In this document: piece after piece, positions 22,520 to 33,193 of the stretch
Position numbering within the stretch: position 1 is the stretch's first letter
Layout of the letters: every line of letters starts with the position of its first letter
NCBI GenBank assembly: GCA_904066235.2
Contig: CAJFCV020000006.1
Span: 1,798,001 to 1,862,000 of the forward strand
Source of the DNA: Bursaphelenchus xylophilus
Taxonomy: Eukaryota; Nematoda; Chromadorea; Rhabditida; Aphelenchoididae
DNA length: 64,000 nucleotides
Direction of reading: 5' to 3'
The notes under the pieces: generated by a model
What the model was told of the DNA's origin: nothing
Seen by the model: the letters and a program-made list of their open reading frames with translations, nothing else
Database searches by the model: none
Made by a program: the position numbers and the translations under genes

Positions 22520-23784
22520 ATGAGGACCCTTCTTGTCGCCGTGACTTTCTGCTCTTTGATTTTGATCACCTCCCAGATCAGTCTGCGGCCATCGCAATCC
22601 ATTTCCGTGAGTGGAAAGCTGATCTGCAAAGGAAAACCTGCTGCTGGAGTTGTAAGTTGAAGCTTATATTCGTCTGTCGGGAAAACAATGTGGCTTTGTT
22701 GGCCTGTCGGGAAAATAATGTGGATTTACCGGCCGGTCGGGAAAATAATGTGGATTTATCGGCCTGTCGAGAAAATAATGTGGATATATCAGACTGTCGG
22801 GAAAATAATATGGCTTTACCGGCCTGTCGGGAAAATAATGTGGATTTACCGGCCTGTCGGGAAAATAATGTGGATTTACCGGCCTGTCGGGAAAATAATG
22901 TGGATTTATTGGCCTGTCGAGAAAATAATGTGGATTTATCAGACTGTCGGGAAAATAATGTGGATTTGTCGCTGTCGAGCACCAAATCTCCATTTGCATC
23001 TAGCCAAAGCGATGATAGGCGATTTTATGGCCGGAAGGACTCGTATTTTAGCAATACCAATTTTTTTGGTCAAATTGGTGATTTTTCGTCGCGAAAATAA
23101 AAAAAATCCGTGCAGGGGCCAAAATTATAGCGAAAAAGTACCTCTCTAACGGCCGACTCTCCTCATTTTGCGTGATCTCTCTAAGAAGCTTTATTTCGGC
23201 CCTATCATTGGGAATTTTGGCCAGAAAAAATTTTTTTTTTGCAGAAGTCTAATGGCTCTGAATTTAGAGCGCAATGCCAATTTTTGGGTTAAAAAAAAAT
23301 TATTTTTCAAAAATTGAAACAAAAACTTTTTTTTGACTTTGCTTTTTCAAAAATCTTTAAAAAATGATTTTCCCGTTTTTTACAGCGAGTAAAACTCTAC
23401 GACCATGACACCTTTACCATGGACGACTTGATTGCCAAGGGCAAGACCGGCGCCGACGGAACCTTCCATTTGAGTGGGACTGCCAATGAAATCACCAGAA
23501 TCACCCCCAAACTCAATGTGTAAGTAATTTTACTGAACATAAATAAAAAAAATAAAAAAAAAACTATCAAAAATACAAAATTCGAGACATTTTTATGTAA
23601 TAATTTTATACGTTTTAGCTACCACAAATGCGGAAAGTTGATCCCAATCTGCGACATCAAGTTCTCGATTGGAATCCCGAAGAGCGCCATCACGCGCGGC
23701 TCCACGGCGGCGCATGAGCACGACGTGGGCACCTTCAATTTGGAGAACAAATTCCCCGGACAAGGGACTGACTGCCTCAACTGA
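22520..23784 (+). CDS. Transthyretin-like family protein, copy C
   Basis: Exons 22520-22651, 23386-23519 and 23619-23784 encode 143 residues. The ATG lies one base after TTTTCAG, a likely trans-splice acceptor. Residues 1-20 form the signal peptide. Exon 2 keeps VKLYDHDTFTMDDLIAKGKT; exon 3 keeps YHKCGKLIPICDIKFSIGIP but then carries a four-residue-longer loop containing STAAHEHDVGTF before NLENKFPGQGTDCLN. It is the most divergent of the three and is predicted to be secreted. Intron 1 contains a 30-bp minisatellite made from MITE ends. Its final codons and 3' UTR are duplicated 959 bp downstream. Confidence 0.9.
22673..22972. repeat. 30-bp minisatellite of CTGTCGGGAAAATAATG ends
   Basis: Ten direct units of exactly 30 bp occur, consensus CCTGTCGGGAAAATAATGTG plus GATTTACCGG. 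The two-unit combination TGTCGAG...TATCAGAC occurs at units 4-5 and again at 9-10, so a 5-unit (150-bp) higher-order repeat is present. The unit equals the terminal sequence of the dispersed CTGTCGGG MITE. There are no unique spacers, so this is not CRISPR-like. Confidence 0.9.
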
Positions 23785-25088
23785 AATCTCCGAAATTTGT
23801 AAAATTTGTAATCAATTTTTTGTTCCAATAAACACCTCAATTTTTGAAATTTTTTGTTTTTTTAATTAGTCTGTCGGGAAAATAATGAGGACTATGTCAT
23901 TTCGCCAATAGTGTTGAAGTAAAAAGCAATTTGACTTTTGTCACGAGGTCAGTGAGAGCACGTGGGTCCCTGTTCTAGTTGCTACTTCTGATCCCAAGCC
24001 CGAACAATACTATACAAACAACGACGACAAACGACTACACAAACTATGAAAAACGACTAACTATACTCAGGAAACAACTTCACAAATGAACTCACAATAC
24101 TTGACTCCACCAACACAAGAGCTGACCATGATAAAAAAATGTTTGCTTTTCTCTTGCACTGTGCAACAGTAGCCGAATTTTTGTCTAACAGGGGAGTACT
24201 CCAAGCACGATGCTCAGATTTTCTTTAAATTTTGCACACACGTCGGTTATGGACTGAATATCAATTCCTGAAAGTTTTAGCTCGCGCTTTGCGGGCGCCG
24301 CCGAGATATCGAACGAAAAAGCACGCGGAACGTGGAGAGCGGTCAGGGAGAAAACACCTTTTTGGCCATAACTTTGGCAGTTTCGGGTGGAAAAATTTGA
24401 TTTTTTGTAGAAACATTATCCTTTACGGTTGAGATAGGCATGAAACTTTTCGAGCCTAAATTCGGCAAAAAGTCCTAAATTTTCGCCGACTTTCGATCTA
24501 AAAATCTCGGTTGTTTCTGCAAAGCGCGAGCTAGGATTCTCGCATATATTTTAGAAAAAATTATTCTAAATTTGTGCCAAGTTTCATCAAAATGTGAGCG
24601 TCGCACTTGGAGTACTTCCCCTGCAAGTTGCAACGTGTTGGCAAACTCCTTCCCTTTTTTCAACGTCTGCTCTTTCAAAAACCCCGAAAAACTCCGGCAT
24701 TTCTTGGGGATTTTCAATCGAAAGACACTAGTTTCCTCAACTGAAATCTCCGAAATTTGTAAAATTTGTAATCAATTTTTTGTTCCAATAAACACCTCAA
24801 TTTTTGAAATTTTTTGTTTTTTTAATTAGTCTGTCGGGAAAATAATGAGGACTATGTCATTTCGCCAATAGTGTTGAAGTAAAAAGCAATTTGACTTTTG
24901 TCACGAGGTCAGTGAGAGCACGTGGGTCCCTGTTCTAGTTGCTACTTCTGATCCCAAGCCCGAACAATGCTATACAAACAACGACGACAAACGACTACAC
25001 AAACTATGAAAAACGACTAACTATACTCAGGAAACAACTTCACAAATGAACTCACAATACTTGACTCCACCAACACAAGAGCTGACCA
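23775..25088. repeat. Segmental duplication of the copy C gene tail
   Basis: Sequence from the last codons of copy C (CCTCAACTGA, ~23775) to ~24128 recurs at ~24735-25088 with about one difference. The middle (24130-24734) nearly matches 20787-21393, a MITE with flank. The arrangement is therefore tail, imported segment, tail, with a period of ~959 bp. The second tail carries only the final codons, so it is not a gene. Confidence 0.8.
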
Positions 25089-25958
25089 TAGACAAATCAA
25101 TAATAGACAATTTTAAAATACGACGGTTTATTGCACACAACACAACATACAACCGGGAAAAGACAGAAACAAAATAATAGTACTTGATTGGACGATTTCT
25201 CTTCCGTTTATACCAATTTGTCGGTCATTCCGTGGTCATTCTTTTGGCAAACCGAAAAAAAATCATTCTTGAAATATCAAAAAAAAAATCAATAAAAAAT
25301 ATGCGTCACTCCAGCGAACGGACTAGAACGTTTTTATCATCATTCTGCCCAGCGTCGCGTTTAATTTTTTTCATTAGCGACATGCACTTTTTGGCAATCT
25401 CGACTTCGGCGAAAAAGTTTTACGGACTAACATTGACATTCGGCGTTTTAACCAAGAGTTTTTTTATTGCAAACAACTTGCAGAGGCTACATACGTGGAA
25501 CACATATTTTTTCCTCAAGCCGTCATTCCCTTCATACGTCGGGACTGCTCCATGTAATTACGCATTTCTCTTACGGAGTAAATAAATGCCACTCCTGTTA
25601 TTTAAAACTTGATTTTCATAATCATAATTTCCATTAACTGCCAAAATGCACGCTATCAAAAACGTGCTTGATATTGAAAGCCCTTGTTCAAGAGGGGAAT
25701 AACATATTTTTTGATTATACCTCTTCCTCCATTAATTGTAAACAGCCATTTTTTTGGAAAGAACTTCGAATTCACAAGGGAATGGACTTTATGTGTAAAT
25801 CGATTTTGGCTTGGGACCTAGTCAGATCGAAAGGTGTATGGTAGTCGATTATTCACTTGGGGGGAAATCTCTGCGCGGGGCTTCAAAGTCGAGAAAATCG
25901 GCTTCAAAGTTTGGAAATCAAAGGATAGGGATCCCGGAAAAGGAGCCATAAAAAGTGT

Positions 25959-26025
25959 GAAGCAGTGGCCGAGTGGTCAGTGCGGTCGCTTTTTGCGCAA
26001 AAGGTCGCAAGTTCGAATCTGCTTC
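25959..26025 (+). pseudogene. tRNA-like unit, left arm
   Basis: Acceptor-like GAAGCAG pairs with CTGCTTC. An A-box TGGCCGAGTGG and B-box AAGTTCGAATC are present, and the anticodon arm TTTTTGCGCAAAA is intact. The T-stem has lost a base, so this is a degenerate tRNA or tRNA-derived SINE head rather than a functional gene. Confidence 0.55.
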
Positions 26026-26300
26026 CATTCATAACTTTTTTAGACAAAAACTTCTGTTAATTTTTTTCCGCTGAGCTCGATTATCGATGCAAGAAGTGTA
26101 TTTTAAACGGAACCTTTCCATTTTCAGCGGCTTTGCACCTTCCCTTTACAGTTTTAGAGCGAAGGGCACACCGTCAACCTGGTGTATTCAAAAACAACTT
26201 TCCATTATGTTAACTTTTTTATCTATACCCCTTTTTTTAAATGTACTACCGGATTAGCACGAACAAAGAAAATGTAAAAACGATAAATGATGATTTGAGC

Positions 26301-26368
26301 TTGGAAAGACTCGAACCTGCAACCTTTTGCGCAAAAAGCGAGCGCACTGACCACTCGGCCACTGCTTC
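26301..26368 (-). pseudogene. tRNA-like unit, right arm
   Basis: This is the inverted partner of 25959-26025 with A-box TGGCCGAGTGG and B-box GGTTCGAGTCT. The acceptor 3' strand has diverged (TTTCCAAGC), so it is probably not a working tRNA. Confidence 0.55.
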
Positions 26369-26890
26369 ACACTTTTTATCGTTCGTTTTCCGGGATCCCT
26401 ATCCTTTGATTTTCGTCCAAACTTTGAAGCCGATTTTCTCGACTTTGAAGCCCCGCGCAGAGATTTCCCCCCAAGTGAATAATCGACTACCATATACCTT
26501 TCGATATGACTAGGTCCCAAGCCAAAATCGATTTACACATAAAGTCCATTCCCTTGTCAGTTGTTTATGTGGCTCTTATAAAGAGCTTTTTTGAGGAAAG
26601 AAGGATTTTGAATAGAGGAAAAATTGCCGAATGAAAACCAATTTTCGGTTCAGCGATGCTTTGTGTTGCCTCCATTTGCTGTTTCGTGCATGAGGGAGGC
26701 TATGAGAAGGCTTACAAGGGAAGTCACTTTTTTCGCAGATCAATCCATACTGGTGACCTAGAAGGCCTCAGGCTGTGTAAGAAGAATCTGGCGTCCAAAA
26801 GTGTTTACGGGCCCTGTGGGCAGAGTTATGACTCATCAAAGTTCGCGCAAAAAAGGTTCCGAAAAGACCCTCCAAAAAAACGGGATGGGA

Positions 26891-26971
26891 GAAGCGAGCT
26901 TCGGTGGCAGAATGGTTCGCAGATTTTTCTTTTGTCCGGAAGGGCCAGGGTTCGATTCCTCTTCCCGGCAA
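26891..26971 (+). pseudogene. tRNA-like unit, left arm (family 2)
   Basis: A-box TGGCAGAATGG and B-box GGTTCGATTCC lie 30-40 bp apart, as in tRNA genes, followed by CTCTTCCCGGC. The cloverleaf is imperfect. The inverted partner is at 27453-27534. Confidence 0.5.
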
Positions 26972-27452
26972 TAACCAAAAATAATGTTGTAAGAGTAGCG
27001 TAAGTTACACAAAAAATTGTTTTGAAATAGTTTTTGAAAAATGTTATTATCCTGTCGTTAAAATTTGGGGAAGTCGTTGTGAGCTTGGACACAGTGAGGG
27101 ATGCGAGGGCATTTTTCCACCGAGGATCGCATTCAATTTCTGGAATAATGCGGCGATTACGGTGGATCAAGGCGCCGTAGCATTGGAGAAAACTGCGGGA
27201 ACTTTGGCGTAAAGGTAGGACGGGGATTCTCAATATGTATATCTCTGATGTTTTAGAAGACGCCCTTGGTGATCGTGATATCACGCTGAAGCATTTGAGT
27301 CAAACGCTTGCTGTCTGGGCAGATGATAAATTTAGTGACGATATGAACAAAATCGTCATTTTCTTAACGACAGGATAATAATATTTTTCAAAAAATATTT
27401 TAAAATATTTTTTTTGTAACTTAGGCTACTCTTACAATCTTATTTTTATTTA

Positions 27453-27534
27453 TTGCCGGGAAGAGGAATCGAACCCTGTCCTTCCAGACAAAAGAAAAAC
27501 CTGCGAACCATTCTGCCACCGAAGCTCACTTCTC
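27453..27534 (-). pseudogene. tRNA-like unit, right arm (family 2)
   Basis: This is the inverted copy of 26891-26971 with the same A-box TGGCAGAATGG and B-box GGTTCGATTCC. It is degenerate. Confidence 0.5.
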
Positions 27535-27819
27535 CAGTCCCGTTTTTTTGGAGGGTCTTCTCGGAACCTTTTTTGCGCGAACTTTGATGAGTCATAACTC
27601 TGCCCACAGGGCCCGTAAACACTTTTGGACGCCAGATTCTTCTTACACAGCCTGAGGCCTTCACAGTCCACTAGGTCACCAGTATGGATCGATCTGCGAA
27701 AAAAGTGACTTCTCTTGTTAGTTAGAAGAAATAGCAAGATTGATTAAGTTCAAGAGTAGTTTCAGGGTCAAGAAAACTAAGGTTAGTAGTACCAAAAGTT
27801 ATCTCTATTATCTCTACCA

Positions 27820-30560
27820 AACGTCATCCCTATCGAAACCCCCGAAAAATATTTTCTTGGTGATTTTCAACCGAAAAACTGAAATTTCTCGGTCATTTTC
27901 AATCGAAAAACCCTGGTTTTCGCAGAGAGCCCTTTTTCAAAAGTTTGTAGCGACCTCAGTTTGCACTTAAAAATCTTGCTATTTCGTAGGCAAAAAATAA
28001 TGTCGCTTAAAATTACATGTTCCAAAAACGAACTCTGCGCCGCCTCCGCCGAAAGTTACAGCCTCCTACTTCGTTTCTTGAAAGACCCTGTATATCATCA
28101 TCGTTCGGTTTATGCAAATTTTTAGTAACTGCTCACGGAATCGTGACACTACTGGCCTCCCCATGCATCAAATGACATCCCGAAGTATAAAAGTATCACT
28201 TAAAAAACACACTTTCTACTCTGGCCTAACAGATAAACAACGGTTGTGTCTCAATCTTTGTCACTTTCATGTCAAAACTGGCAGATTCTGAGCCCTGTTG
28301 GTTCGAGAAAACCCGCAGTAATCAGCAATTAGGAACTCCCGTTCTCCGAATTATCCCCCGCTATCTCGCAAGTAAGGGGCCGGTAATTACCCTGAATACA
28401 TAGGCTCGAAAATTATGATTGTATGTAATTGGTCCTCTAGATGTACGAAGGGGTTGAGCCTCCAGGTGCTTGCAAAAAATGGTGACTTTTCCCTTTCCTT
28501 TTACGGTATGGATAATGAGGTAGCGGCTCCGAGGAAAAGACCGTGTATCGGCTGGGGAATTGTAACTTTTTTCGTGTAGAAAGCCATGTCGCGCGGCTTT
28601 GAGGATGCGGGAAAACTGCAACTCGCGTTAGCGACACGCATAAGAAAAAGCTGTGCGTAGTGTGTAAAACTCTCATGATTTTGAAAAGTTACTATGCGAA
28701 AGAGAACAAATGTCCATGCACTTTATGAAAATACTAATATCAGTCTGTCGGGAAAATAATGTGGATTCGTCGCACCTTGTAATCATCGCCTATGTGATTT
28801 GGCGATAAGACATTTTGCTGCGACAAATTCATATTATTTTCCCGACAGACTGAGACTAGTATTTTCATAAAGTGCATGGACAGTTGCTCTCTTTCCATAG
28901 TAAATTTTCAAATCATTAGAATTTTACTCACTCTATTTGTATTTGTTCCCAAGTTCCCCAAAAGCCCACTCGCCTATAAAATTTACAAGGGAAGTAACCC
29001 AAGTGCGACGCTCAAATTTTCTTTACATTTTGCACACAGGTCGGGAATGAACTAAATATCAATTCTTGAAAGTTTTAGCCCGCGCTTTACAAGCGCTGCC
29101 GAGATATTGAACCATTTTTGCTGCCGAGAGAGTACTCTAAACGCGGAGAGCGGTAAAAGAAAAAACCATTTTTTAGCCATAACTTCGCTAGTTTCGGGAG
29201 GAAAAAATAGATTTTTTGTGGAAACATTAACGAAATTTGGCAAAAAGTCTTAAATTTTCGCCGACTTTAGATCTAAAAACCTCGGTTGTTTCTGCAAAGC
29301 GTGAGCTAGGATTCTCGCATATGTCTTAGAAAAAATTATTCAAATCTGTGCCAAGTTTCATCAAATCTGAGCGTCGCACTTGGGGCACTTCCCCTGTAAA
29401 AGTTCTAGGATTCGAACACTAATCCGATTAAATTTCGGAATCAAAACAAATAAAAAGATGCTTGTCTACACGACCTATTTTTTCGCCTAAAATATATCTA
29501 CACATATCCAAGTGCAACCCAATTTTTTCTACAGAAAAATTCTATATTTGAATAATTACGCTCTTCCTCCTGTCTAGCCATGTTCATTTCGTAAACTAAA
29601 CTGGACTGTTTGACCGTTTTTAATGTAAATTGTATAAACAATTGCAAATTGAATTGTTTTATCAGTTTATCGCATTAAAAAGTAAATAATTTTGCTAAAA
29701 ATTTTTGGTAACTTAATTTCGCCGCAATTACCACTTCTGCATTTGCCCTATAAACACAGACTGTCATGTGGGTTTGACAGATGTGATGTTATAGTATTCT
29801 CATGGAATTGGATTGATTCGTTTGATTGGTAAATTTAACCGCTGTGCAGAAAATCCAAGGTTTTTTAGAAAAAACCGTATCTCTCATACGGTTTGTTCAT
29901 CGGAAACAGTTTAAAAACGAGACCCGTATTAGTATGTAACTACCTAAAATTAGAAATAATTGACAGTTATAGCACTAATCAGTGGCTCCAACGAGCCGAC
30001 TCCTATATTTTTTCGATTGTTTTATGCCTTAGGACACACATAAATCAGTCTGTCGAGAAAATAATGAACACAATGTCGCTGCGCCAATCACATCGCTGAA
30101 GTGAAAAGGAATTGAATTTTCTCGGCGTCGATGCGATTTTCGATGCGACAGAGCGCTCATTATTTTCCCGACAGATAATACAAATAACCATACACGTGGA
30201 AAATGCACTGTATTACTGTAGTTGCATTATTCTTTAGTGTTTCGTAAGTTTAGGAAGGGTGTTAATTAACTTTTTCGTCAAATGTCGTTGGAGGTTTGAG
30301 TATTACTGTCACCATCCAACAGTGGTAATTAACTTCTAGATTTCGTTAAGAATAAATTGTCATGTTGTCCGTGGAATGTATTTTCCCCAAGTTATTTTCG
30401 TCTCATTTGTCATTGTAGATTGCTTGGAGGACTTTACATTTTTTTCTTTTTTTTGCGATTATTCTCTTATGAAAAAATTGGCGCTACGACTTTTGGGTCA
30501 ACGACAACTCGTGTCAACGAAACTTTGGGTCACATCGATTCGTTGTTGTATGCATGGCTG
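27820..30560. other. Repeat-rich intergenic region
   Basis: 27825-28095 is homologous to 21310-21580 (flank of the CAGGGGAAGT family). 28710-28890 is a CTGTCGGG MITE inside a longer palindrome. 28984-29398 is a CAGGGGAAGT MITE. 30049-30173 is a CTGTCGGG MITE with non-palindromic flanks. 28150-28700, 29400-30040 and 30180-30560 show nothing recognisable and no supported ORF. Confidence 0.5.
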
Positions 30561-30561
30561 A

Positions 30562-32358
30562 CTGGCTGACAAAATTTTCTTTCCACCTCTATCTCGGGAA
30601 CCGTTGGGCCTAGAACCTCCAAATTCGGCATAGAAACATTATGGGGCAATCTAACATCACACCCAAAAAATCATATCAATTGATGCACTTTCAGTGCACT
30701 TTTTATGCAAACGGCAAAAACGTGATGACAAAATTTTCTTTCCACCGCTTGTAAATCATAAGCCAGAGGGCGCTATGGCATGATTGTGGTGTCGTTGTGA
30801 TCGCGAAGAAGTCCTCTTTCGATCCGTGGCACAATTTTGCAGGACCTTTCGTTTGTTCGCCCTTGGGCGTCTGCCCATCGTTGCCTTGTCCGTTTTCTGC
30901 CAAATTCGTGGCCGAGAAGCTCGCAGAAGGCCCAAGGAAATGAAACTGCCGTTAAAAAATCTGCTATTTATGTTTGCAACATTGTTTACACCGGCAGTAA
31001 AATTAGATTCAATTTAAGTGTAAAATGTGCACTTCCAGGGTTCGCGAAACCAGAAAATCGCTTATGTACAGAATGGAAAAGTCCAAATAACATGCGTTTA
31101 CTAGACATATGGCGCATTTTAGGTATTATACGACAGTCTGTGTTGAAATCTACTACCTTATCTTACCCCCTTCTGGTCTATGTCGTCTTTAGTAACGCAG
31201 GTTGTTGCATTATATGACGGGGAGGAATTGACATTACTTAAGCTTGACATATTGGAACTTTTGACTTCCAGACTACCTTAATACATTGACTTTGTCCTGC
31301 CTTTAACGTTTTTGGCACGACAAGTTGCTTGCGCGGGAAGCTTAGGGTTGCAAATTTTGCACATGGGACATGCGGAATCTTTCTTCTGCTCAAACCTAAA
31401 CGCGACATCAGAGACTAAAATTGTCACTATTTTTTAAGGCTGTAGTATCACAGAAAACATATCAGCAAAAAAAGTTACTTGAATTGCCTGCAGCGTTCCT
31501 ATAATAACGTAATTTTCTGGTAACGAGAACCCTGGAAGTGCACACATGCAACACGCTTAAATTAAATGTAATTCTACTGCCGGAGTAAACAATGTTGCAA
31601 CCATAAATACCAGATTTAATAAGGGCAGTTTCGTCTCCTTAGGCCTTCTGCAAGCTTTTCTGGCCAAGAGTTTAGCTGAAAACGGACAAGGCGACGATAA
31701 ACAGACGCCCAAGGGCGAACAAACGAAAACTATTGTAAAATTGGGGGCTAAGGTAGTACAGCCCCCCAGTCCAGTTTAGCCCCCCATGACCCAGTACAAC
31801 CCCCCTCGTCCATTCTCAACCCCAAAATTTATTTCAAAGAATTAATCCAAGTTGTATGGTCCAGCATAAGCCCCCTACGTTTTAGATGAAGCCCCCTCCG
31901 TTCTAGGTCAAGCCCCCTACGTTTTAGATCAAACCCCCAACGTAGTAGATCAAACCCCCACTTACATTTTTTTTATTATTCTAATTTGTTCATTATGTGG
32001 GGTGTGAAACGGGCAAAACAGTGGGGGTTTGAACTACCTTTCGTGGGGGGCTGAACTACCGAAGCCCCTAAAATTGTGACACGGATCAAGAGAGGACTCC
32101 TTCGCGAACACAACGATACCACAATCATGCCTTAGCGCCCTCTGGCTTATGATTTACAAACGTTTCTCCAAAGTGGAAAGAAAATTTTGTCATCCCGTTT
32201 TTTGCCTTTTGGATAAAAAGTGCACTGAAAGTGCATCAAATGATATGATTTTTTGGGTATGGTGTTAGATTGTCCCAGGATGTTTCTATGCCGAATTTGG
32301 AGGTTATAGGCCCAGCGGTTCCCGAGATACGAGGTGGAAAGAAATTTTTGTCAGCCAG
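30562..32358. mobile_element. ~1.5-kb palindromic element carrying an hAT-like insertion
   Basis: The ends CTGGCTGACAAAATTTTCTT and its inverse, and long internal stretches (AAGTCCTCTTTCGATCCGTG; CGCCCTTGGGCGTCTG; TAAACAATGTTGCAAC), pair between 30562-~31060 and ~31540-32358. The right arm is interrupted by the element at 31744-32068. A partial direct fragment of the same family follows at 32395-32495. No transposase is seen. Confidence 0.7.
31744..32068. mobile_element. hAT-like MITE with 8-bp target duplication
   Basis: The element starts GGGGCTAAGGTAGTACAGCC and ends with the inverse of GGGGCTTCGGTAGTTCAGCC. TAAAATTG flanks both sides (31736-31743 and 32069-32076), and the uninterrupted sister arm confirms the empty site. 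Internally there are ~22-bp repeats with C-runs (AAGCCCCCTACGTTTTAGAT). An 8-bp duplication is typical of the hAT superfamily. Confidence 0.75.
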
Positions 32359-32499
32359 TATAGAAACGATAAGATTGACCACGTCCTATACTGATCGCGG
32401 AGAAGTCCTCTTTCGATCCGTGTCACATAGGAGTTTTCGCTTGTTTGCCCTTGGGCGTCTGTTCATCAATTCCTTGTCCGTTTTCGGAAAATTTGTGTA

Positions 32500-33039
32500 T
32501 AGGATAGTTTATCACCTACATATTTTGAAGCATTTTACATGTAATACTGCAATTACATCCAGGCAAAACTTTTGGATCTTCCTTTTTTGGAACAAGTTTT
32601 GGTATTTTCTATGTTATAATGTCATGCTCAGGGGCAAGAAAACAACGATTAGCACTAGCAAAAATTAGAAAAAGCACCAATACTGAAAGTCTTCGTCAAG
32701 CCTCCGCCGAGCATCGAACCGATTTTTCAAGCCTCACAGGCACCTATGGCAAATTTTTTTTGGGTGTAAACCTTGTCTCGATCGAGTCTAAACATAATCT
32801 CGACCTGGAAATGTGGTTCGGTACTCGGCGAACGCTCGCTGCAGGCTTGGCGAAGAGTTTATATATTGGGGCTTTTTCTAATTTTAGCTAGTGCTCATCG
32901 TTGTTTTCTTGACTCTTAGCTGTGGTAACATAGAAAATACCAAAACTTGCTTAAAAAAGGAAGACCCAAAAGTTTCATCTGGATGTAATTGCAGTAATGT
33001 ATGTAAAATACCTCAAAATAGGTGATAAACCATCCTAGA
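32500..33039. mobile_element. Palindromic element upstream of the chemoreceptor gene
   Basis: ATAGGATAGTTTATCACCTA at the left pairs with TAGGTGATAAACCATCCTA at the right. The inner landmarks AATACTGCAATTACATCCAG and GTTGTTTTCTTG also pair. It ends ~155 bp before the chemoreceptor ATG. Confidence 0.65.
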
Positions 33040-33193
33040 ACATAAACAATCTTATTATTTCTATTACATAATCCTTCTCCTAGCCTCCCCATGCATACAA
33101 CGACCAATCGATGTGACCCAAAGCAACCTCGACCCAAACTTTAGATCCGGACGCAAAAAATTCACAGCCCACATCTACCCCACTCTTTTCCAG

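Larger units (their letters stand above)
25775..26557. mobile_element. Palindromic element with two tRNA-like units (family 1)
   Basis: The arms 25775-~26030 and ~26295-26557 are inverted copies, both with GGGAATGGACTTTATGTGTA, GAAATCTCTGCGCGGGGCTT and GGATCCC-type landmarks. Each arm ends towards the centre in a tRNA-like unit. No transposase or terminal duplication is identified. Confidence 0.7.
26713..27718. mobile_element. Palindromic element with two tRNA-like units (family 2)
   Basis: The arms 26713-~27058 and ~27368-27718 are inverted copies sharing GGGCCCTGTGGGCAGAGTTA, GGGAAGTCACTTTTTTCGCA-type ends and a tRNA-like unit. The ~310-bp spacer shows no ORF with support. The arm sequence is unrelated to family 1. 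Confidence 0.7.
24899..28148 (-). mobile_element. Second BEL-like LTR, split by a ~2.9-kb insertion
   Basis: 24899-25235 begins TGTCACGAGG and parallels the 13.8-kb LTR: AATAAACCG and CGATTTCTCTTCCGTTTATA (TATA on the minus strand), ending at GTCGGTCATTCCGTGG. The expected LTR end (TATGCAAATT...TCGTGACA) is found only at ~28111-28148. The intervening 25236-28110 looks like nested insertions, including two tRNA-bearing palindromes. Right after 28148, CTACTGGCCTCCCC reads on the minus strand as a purine-rich tract before a 3' LTR. A truncated copy of the left part lies at 23939-24128. Confidence 0.55.

Noticed and set aside
22673..22972. CRISPR-like regular direct repeats
   Set aside because: The units are contiguous, without unique spacers, in a eukaryotic intron; no cas genes are present.
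22578..23149. Frames with repeated SRQAGKSTLF, CRENNVDLPA or VGKIMWIYRP
   Set aside because: They are artefacts of the 30-bp minisatellite (period divisible by three keeps all frames open).
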